DNA from: Myxococcales bacterium
GTDB lineage: Bacteria; Myxococcota_A; UBA9160; SMWR01
DNA: 26,130 nt
Assembly: GCA_022572485.1 (NCBI GenBank)
Contig: JACZVU010000015.1
Coordinates: 1-26,130 of the forward strand
Direction of reading: 5' to 3'
The translations under genes were made by a program, and so were the position numbers. Every line of letters begins with the position of its first letter. Position 1 is the stretch's first letter. This document shows, piece by piece, positions 7,507-15,737 of the stretch. The notes below the pieces were generated by a model that was not told where the DNA came from, searched no databases, and saw only the letters and a program-made list of their open reading frames with translations.

Positions 7507-8139
7507 TCAATTCCAGCCACGCCCGAACGCGAATTCGCAGATCAAGAAAATCCCAAACGCGATCGAGATCGCTCCGGTCCCAGCGATCGCAAAGCGGCGC
7601 ACGAGGTCCCGATCGCGGAAGAGGGTGGCCGGTGCTCCGAGCAGCAGCGAAAAACCCACCATTCCGCCGATTGTGCCCACGGAGAAGGTGGCGACGTAGG
7701 TCATGGCCATCCCCGTCGTTGGCATCGCGGCGAGGGCGAGCAGCGTGACCGTTCCACTTCCCGCCAAGCCGTGGGCGAGGCCGATCATTCCAGAGCGCGC
7801 CATTGTTGAACGCAGCGGCGCTGGGGCGCTGCGCTCGCCGGTTTCGAAGCGCGCCGAAAGAGCCAGCAGATTGGTGACTCCGAGGGCGACCAAGATGACG
7901 CCGATCACGGCTTCCGCTGATGCAAACAGGCTCTCGGGGATCGCGACGCGCAGCGCGATCACCGTAAAGCCCGCAGCGAGTAGCATCAGGCTGTGCCCCA
8001 CTCCCCAACTGACACCGATACACGACACCGTCCAGGGGTTGCGGTGGCGCGCTGCGATGGCGGATACCGCGACCACGTGATCCGGATCGAAGGCGTGGCG
8101 CAGTCCCACGACGAATCCCAGCGTGATTGCCGTCAGCAC
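7507..8139 (-). CDS. NicO/UreH-like nickel or cobalt transport membrane protein
   Basis: About 210 residues from a GTG at 8139, chosen because hydrophobic family-like sequence begins there (LTAITLGFVVGLRHAFDPDHV). The frame stays open far upstream, antisense to the next gene, and that part is spurious. The hallmark HX4DH metal motif is present as HAFDPDH in helix I. GVSWGVGHSLMLL and GLAHGLAGSGTVTLL are the repeated glycine/histidine helices of the family, with about six membrane segments in all. Such proteins import or export Ni2+ or Co2+; some small UreH-like members are only loosely tied to nickel enzymes. No nickel enzyme or accessory gene is visible in the window, so the cargo is open. 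It is divergent from the phosphofructokinase gene across a 231-base gap. Confidence 0.8.
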   Translation of the reverse strand: MLTAITLGFVVGLRHAFDPDHVVAVSAIAARHRNPWTVSCIGVSWGVGHSLMLLAAGFTVIALRVAIPESLFASAEAVIGVILVALGVTNLLALSARFETGERSAPAPLRSTMARSGMIGLAHGLAGSGTVTLLALAAMPTTGMAMTYVATFSVGTIGGMVGFSLLLGAPATLFRDRDLVRRFAIAGTGAISIAFGIFLICEFAFGRGWN

Positions 8140-8370
8140 CGCTCGCCCCCACGCCGCTCTACGATCACCCCCGTGAACTGCGCCAGGGAGCGTCCGGAAC
8201 CGCGGGCGGGCTGCCTTCGTGCCGAAATGATCTGGATTGCCGTCATGGCCGCGATCGTAACCGATGGGTACATTTCCCGCTGTGTCCCGGCGGACTCGGA
8301 ACCCGAACCCCCGGGCCTGCTCGTTCGAATTGCTTGATTGATTCGGATATTTCATCCAAGGGAGGGTTCG

Positions 8371-9600
8371 ATGAGCACGTTTGGAATCCTGGTCGGAGGT
8401 GGCCCTGCACCAGGCATTAACGGCGTGGTAGGCGCCGCCACCACCGTTGCGTTGCGCGGTGGTCATCGCGTCATCGGCATTTTCGAGGGCTTCCGCCACA
8501 TCATGGCCGGCGATACCGACCAGACCATCGAACTCGATCGCGCGGCGGTCGATCAGATCCACCTCAAGGGTGGATCCGTGCTCTACACGTCGCGCGCCAA
8601 CCCCACCAAGACGCCGGAGGCGATTGCGAATTGTGTGAAATCGCTCGACGCATTGGGCGTCGATTCTCTGATCACGATTGGTGGCGACGACACGGCCAGC
8701 TCGGCGATGCGCGTTGCCGAAGCTGCGGGAGGCCGCCTGCGGGTCGTCCACGTCCCCAAGACCGTGGACAACGATCTCCCGCTGCCGACCGGGATCCCCA
8801 CCTTTGGGTTCGAAACCGCGCGAGAGCACGCGACCGCGGTTGTCGAGCGGATCCTCGAAGACATGCGCACCACCCGTCGCTGGTTTTTCATCATCATGAT
8901 GGGGCGCACCGCGGGTCACCTGGCGCTCGGCGCCGGCAAGGCCGCGGGCGCGCCGATTGCATTGATTCCCGAAGATTTCAGCAAGACGCCGATCCAGATG
9001 GAGGACGTCGTCCGCACCCTCGAGGGAGCCATCGTGCGCAGATTGGCCGAAGGCCGCCCCGACGGCGTCGCGGTGATCGCCGAGGGGATTGCCGAGCACC
9101 TCGACGAGAACGATCCGATCCTGCAGGGTGTTCCGCGTGACGAGCACGGGCACATTCGGCTCGCCGAAATTCCATTGGGCAATGTTCTGCGCAAGGCGGT
9201 CCGCGAGTCGCTCGCGAGTCGTGGTTTGACGGTCGCGATCGGTGAAAAGGACGTCGGCTACGAGGTTCGCTGCGGCTACCCGACGGCCTTCGATCGCGAT
9301 TACACCCGAGACCTCGGCGTCGGTGCTGTGCGCTGCCTGCTCGACGGACACTCGAGCGTGCTGATCACCCGCCAGTCGGGAGCGATCATCCCCGTCCCAT
9401 TCGCCGATATCATCGATCCTGCGACGGGTCGCGCCAGGATCCGACACGTCGATACGTCGTCGGATTCCTATCGCAATGCGCTGGCCCTGCAGGAGCGCGT
9501 CACCGCTGAGGATCTCGCCGACGACGCGATGCTCGCGCGAATCGCGAAAGCCGCGAAGCTGACTCCCGACGAGGCGAAACGCCGTTATTCGCCCCTGTAG
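8371..9600 (+). CDS. pfp: PPi-dependent 6-phosphofructokinase
   Basis: 409 residues. The ATG at 8371 follows GGAGG at good spacing. It phosphorylates fructose-6-phosphate to fructose-1,6-bisphosphate, or the reverse. Seen motifs are GGGPAPGING (9-18), GGDDT (104-108), PKTVDND (129-135), MGRTAGHLAL (177-186) and PEDF (200-203). The Asp in GGDD together with Lys130 in PKTVDND are the two positions known to separate PPi-users from ATP-users, which carry glycine at both. A reversible PPi enzyme saves ATP and can also work in gluconeogenesis or the pentose phosphate route. The gene is followed after 84 bases by trkA on the same strand; no functional link between them is obvious. Confidence 0.9.
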   Translation: MSTFGILVGGGPAPGINGVVGAATTVALRGGHRVIGIFEGFRHIMAGDTDQTIELDRAAVDQIHLKGGSVLYTSRANPTKTPEAIANCVKSLDALGVDSLITIGGDDTASSAMRVAEAAGGRLRVVHVPKTVDNDLPLPTGIPTFGFETAREHATAVVERILEDMRTTRRWFFIIMMGRTAGHLALGAGKAAGAPIALIPEDFSKTPIQMEDVVRTLEGAIVRRLAEGRPDGVAVIAEGIAEHLDENDPILQGVPRDEHGHIRLAEIPLGNVLRKAVRESLASRGLTVAIGEKDVGYEVRCGYPTAFDRDYTRDLGVGAVRCLLDGHSSVLITRQSGAIIPVPFADIIDPATGRARIRHVDTSSDSYRNALALQERVTAEDLADDAMLARIAKAAKLTPDEAKRRYSPL

Positions 9601-9684
9601 ACCTCGCCTCAGCTGTAACTGTCCTCGGAATGTCATAACCTTTGCCCCGTGGGCCGCACGAGTGGGCTCGGGGGATGGAAACGC

Positions 9685-11034
9685 ATGAACATCGCCATCG
9701 TGGGGGCTGGGCGGGTGGGACAGGCCCTGGCCGAGAAGCTTGCGCGTGACGGACACGATGTGTCCTTGATCGAATCCGATTCGGCCAAAGTGCGGGCGCT
9801 CTCCGAGACTCTCGACGTTCAGCTGATCGAGGGAAACGGGGCGACGGCTCCTGTACTGCGTCGGGCGGGGATCGAGAAGGCGAACCTCGTCGTCGCGGTG
9901 ACCGACCACGATGAGGCGAACATGGTCGTGGGTTTGTTGGCGTCGTTCGCCTTCAACGTGCCGCGGATCCTGGTGCGGCTGCGCGAAGCCGATCACGCTG
10001 AGGGGTTCGATCTGATCGGGCAGGATCACCCTGGTGAGCACGTCTGGGTGAATCCGGACGTGGCCGCAGTGGATCGGATCGCCTCACTGCTCGAAGTGCC
10101 AGGTGCGGTCGACGTGGTCTCCTTTATGGACGGCGAGCTGGTTGTCGCCGGCTTCCGGATCGGTGTTGAATCCGACTTCGTCGGTGTCCGGGTGTCGGAT
10201 CTCAACCTGCTCTTCGCCGCGACCCAGACCCTGGCAGTCGCGATTCATCGCAGCGACGACTGGATCATTCCGCACGGAGGTGAGGAGATCACGATCGGGG
10301 ACCTCGTCTACTTCGCGATCGCGCGCGAACACCTCAGCGATGTGCTTCCGTTGGTTGGCGTGCCAAAGGACGACCGGCGTACGATCATGATCGCAGGCGC
10401 GGGGCCGATCGGTCTGGAGCTCGCGCGTCGCTTGGCGGCCGACGGCGGCCGGACGGTCTTGATCGAAAGCGATGAGAGCCTCGCTCAAGAAGCCTCCGAG
10501 CAGCTGAGTGATGTGTTGGTCGTGAAGGGGTACGCAACCGACCAGGCGCTGCTCGAAGAAGAAGGCATCGAGCGGGTATCGACCTTTGTGGCTGTGACGC
10601 CGGATCACGAGACAAATCTGGTCGGGGGCCTGCTCGCCAAGCGCCTCGGCGCGGGTCGCGCCGTGGTTCTCGTTGACAATCCGGCTCTCGTCGATCTCGT
10701 CAGCGAAATCGGCATCGACGCGATCATCAGTCCGCGTCTGCTCGTGATTGGACTCGTTCTTCAACATATTCGCGGCGGACGCGTGCGGACGGTCGCGCAG
10801 CTGCTCGAGGATCGGATCGAGATCGTGGAGGCCGAGGTCGGTAAGCGCAGCACGCTCGCCAAGGGGACTCTCTCCGAGATCAATCTCCCCCGTGGCGTAT
10901 TGGTCGCGGCGCTCAAACGCGGTGACCGGCTGCTCGTTCCGCGGGGTGCAGATCAGGCCGAACCCGGTGATCGGGTATTGCTGATCACGACCGCCGAGAA
11001 TGCTTCCAAGCTCGCTGACTTCCTCTCCGAGTAG
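9685..11034 (+). CDS. trkA: Trk potassium uptake regulator TrkA
   Basis: 449 residues. The start is the ATG at 9685, directly before the Rossmann motif NIAIVGAGRVGQALAEKL; an upstream GTG at 9649 would add 12 odd residues. The protein is a duplication of NAD-binding (RCK_N) and ligand-binding (RCK_C) domains, as in classic TrkA: RCK_N1 about 1-120, RCK_C1 about 140-225, RCK_N2 beginning at TIMIAGAGPIGLELARRL (about 232-350) and RCK_C2 to the end. It sits on the cytoplasmic face of the TrkH channel and gates K+ flow in response to NADH and nucleotides. It is 26 bases upstream of trkH and surely co-transcribed with it. Confidence 0.93.
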   Translation: MNIAIVGAGRVGQALAEKLARDGHDVSLIESDSAKVRALSETLDVQLIEGNGATAPVLRRAGIEKANLVVAVTDHDEANMVVGLLASFAFNVPRILVRLREADHAEGFDLIGQDHPGEHVWVNPDVAAVDRIASLLEVPGAVDVVSFMDGELVVAGFRIGVESDFVGVRVSDLNLLFAATQTLAVAIHRSDDWIIPHGGEEITIGDLVYFAIAREHLSDVLPLVGVPKDDRRTIMIAGAGPIGLELARRLAADGGRTVLIESDESLAQEASEQLSDVLVVKGYATDQALLEEEGIERVSTFVAVTPDHETNLVGGLLAKRLGAGRAVVLVDNPALVDLVSEIGIDAIISPRLLVIGLVLQHIRGGRVRTVAQLLEDRIEIVEAEVGKRSTLAKGTLSEINLPRGVLVAALKRGDRLLVPRGADQAEPGDRVLLITTAENASKLADFLSE

Positions 11035-11060
11035 ATGGAAGTGAGCGCGAGTCACATCCG

Positions 11061-12497
11061 TTGAACGTACTGCGCGATCTGCAGATCCTCGGCTGGCTGC
11101 TGGTCGTGATCGCAGCCGCCCAGTTGATTCCTGCAGCTGCCTCGCTGATCTGGGGAGAGCCGGCGCTTCCATTTCTCGCGAGTGCGATTGCCGCTGCGGT
11201 TCCGGGGCTGCTGATCGCTTGCGCGAGTCAGCCGGCCCACGACCGCGTGCGGGTTCGCGACGGCTTCGTGTTGGCGTCCGGTGCCTGGCTGTTGGCCGCG
11301 TTTTTCGGTGCGCTTCCGTATGTGATGACGGGTGCGCTGCATCCCCTCGACGCGCTCTTCGAGAGTGTCGCGGGGTTCACGACCACCGCAGCTAGCGTGG
11401 TGAGGTCGGTCGAAGATCTCCCACGCGCGCTATTGCTGTGGCGCTCCATGACCCAGTGGCTTGGTGGAATGGGGGTGCTGATCGTCGCGGTGGCGCTACT
11501 TCCGTTTCTGGATATCGGAGGCATGCAGCTGTTCGCGAGCGACGAAACGCGGAGCACTGCCGATTCCGGACGTCCCCGTTTCGCAGCGGTTGCGCGTCGC
11601 TTGCTCGGGGTTTATCTGGGCCTGACGGCACTCGCTTTTGTGTTTCTCGCCATTGCTGGACTCGGGCCTTTCGATGCCCTCTGTCATGCGCTGACGAGTG
11701 TTTCCACGGGTGGTTTTTCGACCCGTGACGGATCGGTGGGTAGTTTCGACTCCCAAGCCGTAGAATGGGTGATGGTCGTCGTGATGTTCCTCGGCGCGAC
11801 CAACTTCGTGATCCATTACCGGATTGTCAGCGGGCGGGGGACGAAACTCTGGTACGACGGAGAGTTCCGCTACTACGTGGGTGCGATCGTAATCGCCAGC
11901 GCTCTTCTGGGTTGGTCGATCGCTGGCGGCGCCGATGCCTCAGCGGATGTTGTGCGTCCGGCGATCTTCCAAACCCTGTCGATGCTCTCTGGAACGGGCT
12001 ACTACAGCACGGATTACACGGGCTGGAGTGGCTTTGCCCAACTGATTCTGCTGGGTCTGATGGTACTGGGTGGGATGTCGGGCTCGACGACGGGTGGCAT
12101 CAAGAGCCTGCGCTTACTGATCGGAATTCGTGCGCTTCGGCGTTCCTTCACGATGCTGCTGCACCCTCATGCCGTGCATCGCATCAAGTACGCTGGACGA
12201 GCCGTTCCAGACGAAACCGTCGCCGCCATTTGGGCGTTCTTGACCGCCTTCTTCGCAATCGTCGGGGTGGCGGCAGTGATCGTGGCATCGGCTGGCTACG
12301 ACCTGGTCACCGCAATATCGGTCGCACTCAGTGTGACTTCCAACGTCGGCCCCGCCCTGAGCGCGGCGGGTCCGGGCAGTCATTTCGCCGACTTTCCAGA
12401 CTATGCGAAGTACGGCCTCGGTTTCTGCATGCTCGCCGGACGGCTCGATATCTTCACGATTTTGGTCCTGCTTCTGCCAAAATTCTGGCGCGCCTAA
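11061..12497 (+). CDS. trkH: Trk potassium uptake channel TrkH
   Basis: 478 residues from a TTG start (the only start codon near the beginning of the similarity), with no strong ribosome site visible; coupling to trkA is likely. This integral membrane protein has four M1-P-M2 repeats. The four selectivity-filter loops can be read as SVAGFTTTAASV, SVSTGGFSTRDGS, MLSGTGYYSTDY and SVTSNVGPALSA. TMVLGGMSGSTTGG-like sequence (MVLGGMSGSTTGGIKS) marks the gating region before the fourth repeat. It conducts K+ inward under TrkA control. The gene ends 38 bases before a convergent gene, with an inverted repeat between them. Confidence 0.93.
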   Translation: MNVLRDLQILGWLLVVIAAAQLIPAAASLIWGEPALPFLASAIAAAVPGLLIACASQPAHDRVRVRDGFVLASGAWLLAAFFGALPYVMTGALHPLDALFESVAGFTTTAASVVRSVEDLPRALLLWRSMTQWLGGMGVLIVAVALLPFLDIGGMQLFASDETRSTADSGRPRFAAVARRLLGVYLGLTALAFVFLAIAGLGPFDALCHALTSVSTGGFSTRDGSVGSFDSQAVEWVMVVVMFLGATNFVIHYRIVSGRGTKLWYDGEFRYYVGAIVIASALLGWSIAGGADASADVVRPAIFQTLSMLSGTGYYSTDYTGWSGFAQLILLGLMVLGGMSGSTTGGIKSLRLLIGIRALRRSFTMLLHPHAVHRIKYAGRAVPDETVAAIWAFLTAFFAIVGVAAVIVASAGYDLVTAISVALSVTSNVGPALSAAGPGSHFADFPDYAKYGLGFCMLAGRLDIFTILVLLLPKFWRA

Positions 12498-12501
12498 CAA
12501 C

Positions 12502-12536
12502 GTCCGCCCATCCATAAGACAATGGTCTGTGCGGAC
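12502..12536. terminator. Possible bidirectional terminator hairpin between convergent genes
   Basis: GTCCGC (12502-12507) pairs with GCGGAC (12531-12536), and AGAC (12517-12520) pairs with GTCT (12525-12528) inside. It fills the 38-base gap between trkH and the SH3 gene. There is no T tract on either side, so this is a weak call. Confidence 0.3.
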
Positions 12537-13141
12537 TAGAGACGGACGCGTGTTTGCCGTCTCCGGCTGGCGCTTCGACCCAGCAGTGCACCCAGTGCCA
12601 TTCCGACGAGGACGATTCCAGCGCCTGTGATCCACTCGGGCCAGCGGGCGCCCGCGCGCAGTTCGTAATTCTCACGAGCGAGTCGTGCGATCTCGAGTCG
12701 CTGATTTTCGTCGTTGCTCTCGAGTTTTTCGTTGGTGATGCGCAGATCGGTGGTCGTTTCTGAAAACGCAGCAAGTTGTCTGTGGAGTTCTTCGGTGTCG
12801 CGTTCCAGGCGCTCGAGTTTGATCTGCGCGGGCGGGCTCGCCTGCAGAAATCCCGCGGACACCCAACCCTCTTTTCCCTTGGCGGTTCGGACCTTCGTCC
12901 AGCCATCACCGCGGGTCAGAATCGTCGCCACGTCGCCAGTCGTGAGATTCCCGATGATCCGATATTGTGTGCCGGCGCCCGTGCGAAGTGTCAGGGTGAC
13001 GTCTTTATCTGCCACCCAGGCTTCTTGGGCTTGGGTGGCGGTTGCTGAAAGAGCCATCAGGGCCAACACGGCGAGCTGCAGCAGGGCGCGTACAATGAGA
13101 GCACCGACTAAATTCAGCTGCGGTCGTGTGGATTTCCTCAA
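12536..13141 (-). CDS. YgiM-like SH3 domain protein (TIGR04211 type) with coiled coil and C-terminal membrane anchor
   Basis: About 201 residues if the TTG at 13141 is used; this gives an Arg/Lys-bearing signal peptide ending near ATATQA before QEAWVADK. A GTG at 13069 gives a shorter leader; the start is uncertain. After the signal comes one bacterial SH3 domain (LRTGAGTQYRIIGNL ... EGWVSAGFL), then a long heptad-like helix (LERLERDTEELHRQL to ENYELRA), then one membrane helix (GAGIVLVGMALGALLG) and an Arg-rich tail. This matches the order in E. coli YgiM. It is likely periplasmic and anchored at the inner membrane by its C-terminus, with the SH3 domain reaching toward the cell wall. It lies just downstream of tRNA-Asn, so its mRNA may be released by tRNA processing. 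Longer upstream versions of the frame run through the tRNA and are not real. Confidence 0.82.
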   Translation of the reverse strand: MRKSTRPQLNLVGALIVRALLQLAVLALMALSATATQAQEAWVADKDVTLTLRTGAGTQYRIIGNLTTGDVATILTRGDGWTKVRTAKGKEGWVSAGFLQASPPAQIKLERLERDTEELHRQLAAFSETTTDLRITNEKLESNDENQRLEIARLARENYELRAGARWPEWITGAGIVLVGMALGALLGRSASRRRQTRVRL

Positions 13142-13200
13142 AGCGGGCTCCGAGCGATCCGGGTCGGGCGTTTCATCCCCGCCACATCGCGAAGAAAAAG

Positions 13201-13276
13201 TGGCTCCTCGGGTAGGACTCGAACCTACGACTTGGCGGTTAACAGCCGCCCGCTCTACCAACTGAGCTACCGAGGA
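13201..13276 (-). tRNA. tRNA-Asn (anticodon GTT)
   Basis: 76 bases including an encoded CCA (13201-13203 on the reverse strand). The acceptor stem TCCTCGG pairs with CCGAGGA, the discriminator is G, the D loop reads AGCTCAGTTGGTAGAGC, the anticodon stem-loop CGGCTGTTAACCG presents GTT, and the T arm GTAGGTTCGAGTCCTAC is canonical. It lies 40 bases after the FN3 gene and about 60 before the SH3 gene, all on the same strand, so it may be excised from a mixed mRNA-tRNA transcript. Confidence 0.96.
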
Positions 13277-13316
13277 ATGCTCAAGGGCTCGGATTCTAGA
13301 GGAGAGGCCCCGAAAA

Positions 13317-14657
13317 TCAATCCGCCGAGCGCTCTGGTATCGAAATCTCGACCGGCGCCGACCGAGGCGCCAGGCTCTGATCGGTTCTCTCCAGAACGAC
13401 CGTGTAGCGATAAGTCGCGCCCGCTCTGGCCTCGGTGTCGACGAAGTTGTTTCCAAGTGAAAATCCGAGATTCTTGTTTTGAAAAAGCGCAGCCCGAAAG
13501 ACGTGGCCGCCTCGGAATCCTTCGCTGGCCCGGTCTTTCCACTCGAGGTAAACACCATCGGGTCGAACCGTTACAGACAGTCCGTAGCGCTCACTCTCGA
13601 CCTCGATGGGATTGGCGGGGTTGCTTTCTAGGCCATCTCGATCGATTGCGACCAGCGTGTAGGAAACCCGCTGTCCGGCGGCGACTGCGGTGTCGGTAGC
13701 CGTGGTTTCAGTGGCGCTCAGACTCGCAATCAGCATGGGGGAGGCTTCGTCTTCGAGGGTGCGGTACAGCCGATACCCGACGATGTCCTCCTCGACGTTG
13801 CGGTCCCACGCCAGCGCATTGGCGCCCAGGCGCTGGTCGACGGTGCGGAGTCCGATCGGAGGAAGCGGTTCGGGTTTGGTGGCGGCGTGCACGGATTCGG
13901 TGGCGACGCCGAGCCCACCGGCTGCGTTCACGGCGATGACCCGATAGTAGAAGACGCGAAGGTCCCCGAGACCGCGATCGACGTAGAGGGTCTGGTGGCG
14001 GCCATCGATTTCCGCGAGAAGTTCGAAAGGACCGCTCGCGGTCGGGCTGCGCTCCACCCGATATGCGACCACGTTGGGATCGTCGGATGCCTGCCAACTC
14101 AGCGGAACCGCGCGGGGCTGGCGGCTGTAGGCGCGAAGATCCTCGGGGGCTTCCGGTGGGGGCGCGGTGGTCGCCACCACCAACGGAGAGGCTCGGGAGG
14201 CCAGACTTCCATCTGGCGAATAGGCGCGGACCCGATAGAACCAGGTGATGCCGTCCTGGCTCGCCTTGTTTTCGCCGCGGATCGGTTCGCTGTCGGATGC
14301 GGCCGAGACGGGCGGGTCCGTTGGAACGGTTTCCCGGTCGAGATAGGTCGTCGTGAGGCGACCGGGGATTCTTGCCAGCTGCTCGAAGCGTCCGTCGCGC
14401 TTGGATGTGCGTTCGACCACGTAGCCGCCGACGTCGCCGACCAACAGCGGTTCCCATTTCAGAGGGATCATGCGCAATTCGCCGCTGGTCGCGCGCAGTC
14501 CTTCCGGAGCTTGGAGGGCGGTGGCGGACTCTACGGCGAACTCCGGCAGGGTTTCCCGTCCGACCTCGGAAAACCACCCGAAGTCCATCGCGCAACCCGA
14601 GAGCAACAACCCCAACGCGATCGTGCAGACCCCCCGATGTTTGCGAACGCCTGGCAT
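13317..14657 (-). CDS. Lipoprotein with fibronectin type III repeats
   Basis: 446 residues, ATG start. The N-terminus is a lipoprotein signal: charged MPGVRKHR, a hydrophobic stretch, then LLLSGC with the lipidated Cys at 22. The mature part has three clear FN3-like repeats of about 90-110 residues, marked by APEGLRATSG ... GYVVERTSKRDG ... YRVRAYSPDG, then APEDLRAYSR ... AYRVERSPTASG ... YRVIAVNAAG, then PIGLRTVDQR ... GYRLYRTLED ... YTLVAIDRDG; a divergent fourth follows to the end. FN3 repeats bind proteins or polysaccharide. Lipid anchoring points to the periplasmic face or the outer membrane. It begins 3 bases after the TPR gene and must share its transcript. No enzymatic motif is seen. 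The role is inferred only as an envelope binding or scaffold protein. Confidence 0.85.
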   Translation of the reverse strand: MPGVRKHRGVCTIALGLLLSGCAMDFGWFSEVGRETLPEFAVESATALQAPEGLRATSGELRMIPLKWEPLLVGDVGGYVVERTSKRDGRFEQLARIPGRLTTTYLDRETVPTDPPVSAASDSEPIRGENKASQDGITWFYRVRAYSPDGSLASRASPLVVATTAPPPEAPEDLRAYSRQPRAVPLSWQASDDPNVVAYRVERSPTASGPFELLAEIDGRHQTLYVDRGLGDLRVFYYRVIAVNAAGGLGVATESVHAATKPEPLPPIGLRTVDQRLGANALAWDRNVEEDIVGYRLYRTLEDEASPMLIASLSATETTATDTAVAAGQRVSYTLVAIDRDGLESNPANPIEVESERYGLSVTVRPDGVYLEWKDRASEGFRGGHVFRAALFQNKNLGFSLGNNFVDTEARAGATYRYTVVLERTDQSLAPRSAPVEISIPERSAD

Positions 14658-14660
14658 GGA

Positions 14661-15737
14661 TCAGTGCTTCCCGCTTGCGACGTCCGGTTCCGACCGCAGT
14701 CGCTCCAAGTTTTCTAGCTGGCGCACAGCGCGCGCCGCATACGCTCGAGCGCGTTCATTGCGCGGGTCGACGAGTAACGCGCGTTGCCAGGAATCGAGTG
14801 CAGATTGAAGGTCTTCGTTTCGGAAGTGGGTGCGGCCCTCTTCGATCAAGACGTCCACCTGTGGAGCCAGCTGTCGGCGGGTCTCGGTCAGGTGTTGGCG
14901 CGCACCTGCGTGGCCCGCAAAAGCATCCAGCGCCTGCAGGTCGTGTCCGATCGCCGCGAAGGGATTCCCCGAGGTCTCTGCGGCCAGCGCGTTCTGGTGG
15001 AATCCCTCTGCGCGAATTTCAGCGTCGGACGCAAAGGCCTCCGGTGGCTCGAAGGCGGCAGGTTCACTGCCAGCCGTCCGGCTCGCGCGTCGGATCGTCT
15101 CGATGTAGGACAGATATCCGCGCGCGGATTCGTTGTTCGGGTCAACCGCGAGCACCGACTGGAAGGCACGCTCCGCCGCCGCGTGGTTTCCTTCGCTGAA
15201 TCCGCGTCGGCCCACTGCGAGTAAGCGCGTGATCGATTGCTGCAATTCCTTACGGAGCTCGTACTCTTCGGCCTGAAGCTTGGGATCGAACGGGTCGAGG
15301 GTGCGCAGGCGTTCGAGGTTCGCACCGGATTTTGCGAGATCGCCCGCTTCGAAATTCGCCCGGTACTGGGCTCTCAGCGCTCGCCTCTCGCGGACGATCC
15401 TTCGGGCCAGCTCCTGGACGTGGGCCAGTGTCTCGGCATCGTCGGGTTGCAGTTTGAGCGCGAGCCGGTAGTTGACGATGGACTCCGCCAGCCGCTCCTT
15501 CGCCTCGAAGTAGCGCGCGCGTTGCTTGTAGCGAACGACGAGTTGCTGAAACTCTTCCTCGACGACCGCAATTCGCTCCTGGGCTTTCTCGTAACCTGCT
15601 TCGCGCTCTGGAATCGCTCGCCAGGTTTCGAGCGCCGCGAGGCGATCTCCTTCGCGATACAGTCGCTCGCCGGTCGCGAGCAGTGTTCCACAACCGATCC
15701 ATAAGAGTGCGAGCAGCGCGCAGGCGATTTTCTTCAC
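14661..15737 (-). CDS. TPR-repeat probable lipoprotein
   Basis: 358 residues from a GTG whose bases overlap the stop of the upstream cyclase gene (GTGA junction), so the two are translationally coupled. The signal MKKIACALLALLWIGC puts a likely lipidated Cys at 16; Trp at -3 makes the lipobox imperfect, so a plain signal or anchor remains possible. The rest is helical tetratricopeptide repeats: LYREGDRLAALETWRAI, SIVNYRLALKLQPDDAETL, GNHAAAERAFQSVLAVDPNNE and LQSALDSWQRALLVDPRNERA, separated by a charged coiled-coil-like section (about 55-130). TPRs are protein-protein adaptors. Its position between a sensor cyclase and an FN3 lipoprotein suggests a periplasmic assembly linked to cAMP signalling (inference). 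Confidence 0.85.
   Translation of the reverse strand: MKKIACALLALLWIGCGTLLATGERLYREGDRLAALETWRAIPEREAGYEKAQERIAVVEEEFQQLVVRYKQRARYFEAKERLAESIVNYRLALKLQPDDAETLAHVQELARRIVRERRALRAQYRANFEAGDLAKSGANLERLRTLDPFDPKLQAEEYELRKELQQSITRLLAVGRRGFSEGNHAAAERAFQSVLAVDPNNESARGYLSYIETIRRASRTAGSEPAAFEPPEAFASDAEIRAEGFHQNALAAETSGNPFAAIGHDLQALDAFAGHAGARQHLTETRRQLAPQVDVLIEEGRTHFRNEDLQSALDSWQRALLVDPRNERARAYAARAVRQLENLERLRSEPDVASGKH

Noticed and set aside
8140..10041. Long minus-strand extension of the NicO-like frame across the phosphofructokinase gene and into trkA
   Set aside because: Family similarity starts only at about 8139; the rest is antisense to two well-supported genes.
12714..13558. Open frames on both strands running through tRNA-Asn
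   Set aside because: Peptides such as VAQLVERAAVN and VGLEPTTWRLT are the familiar false translations of tRNA genes.
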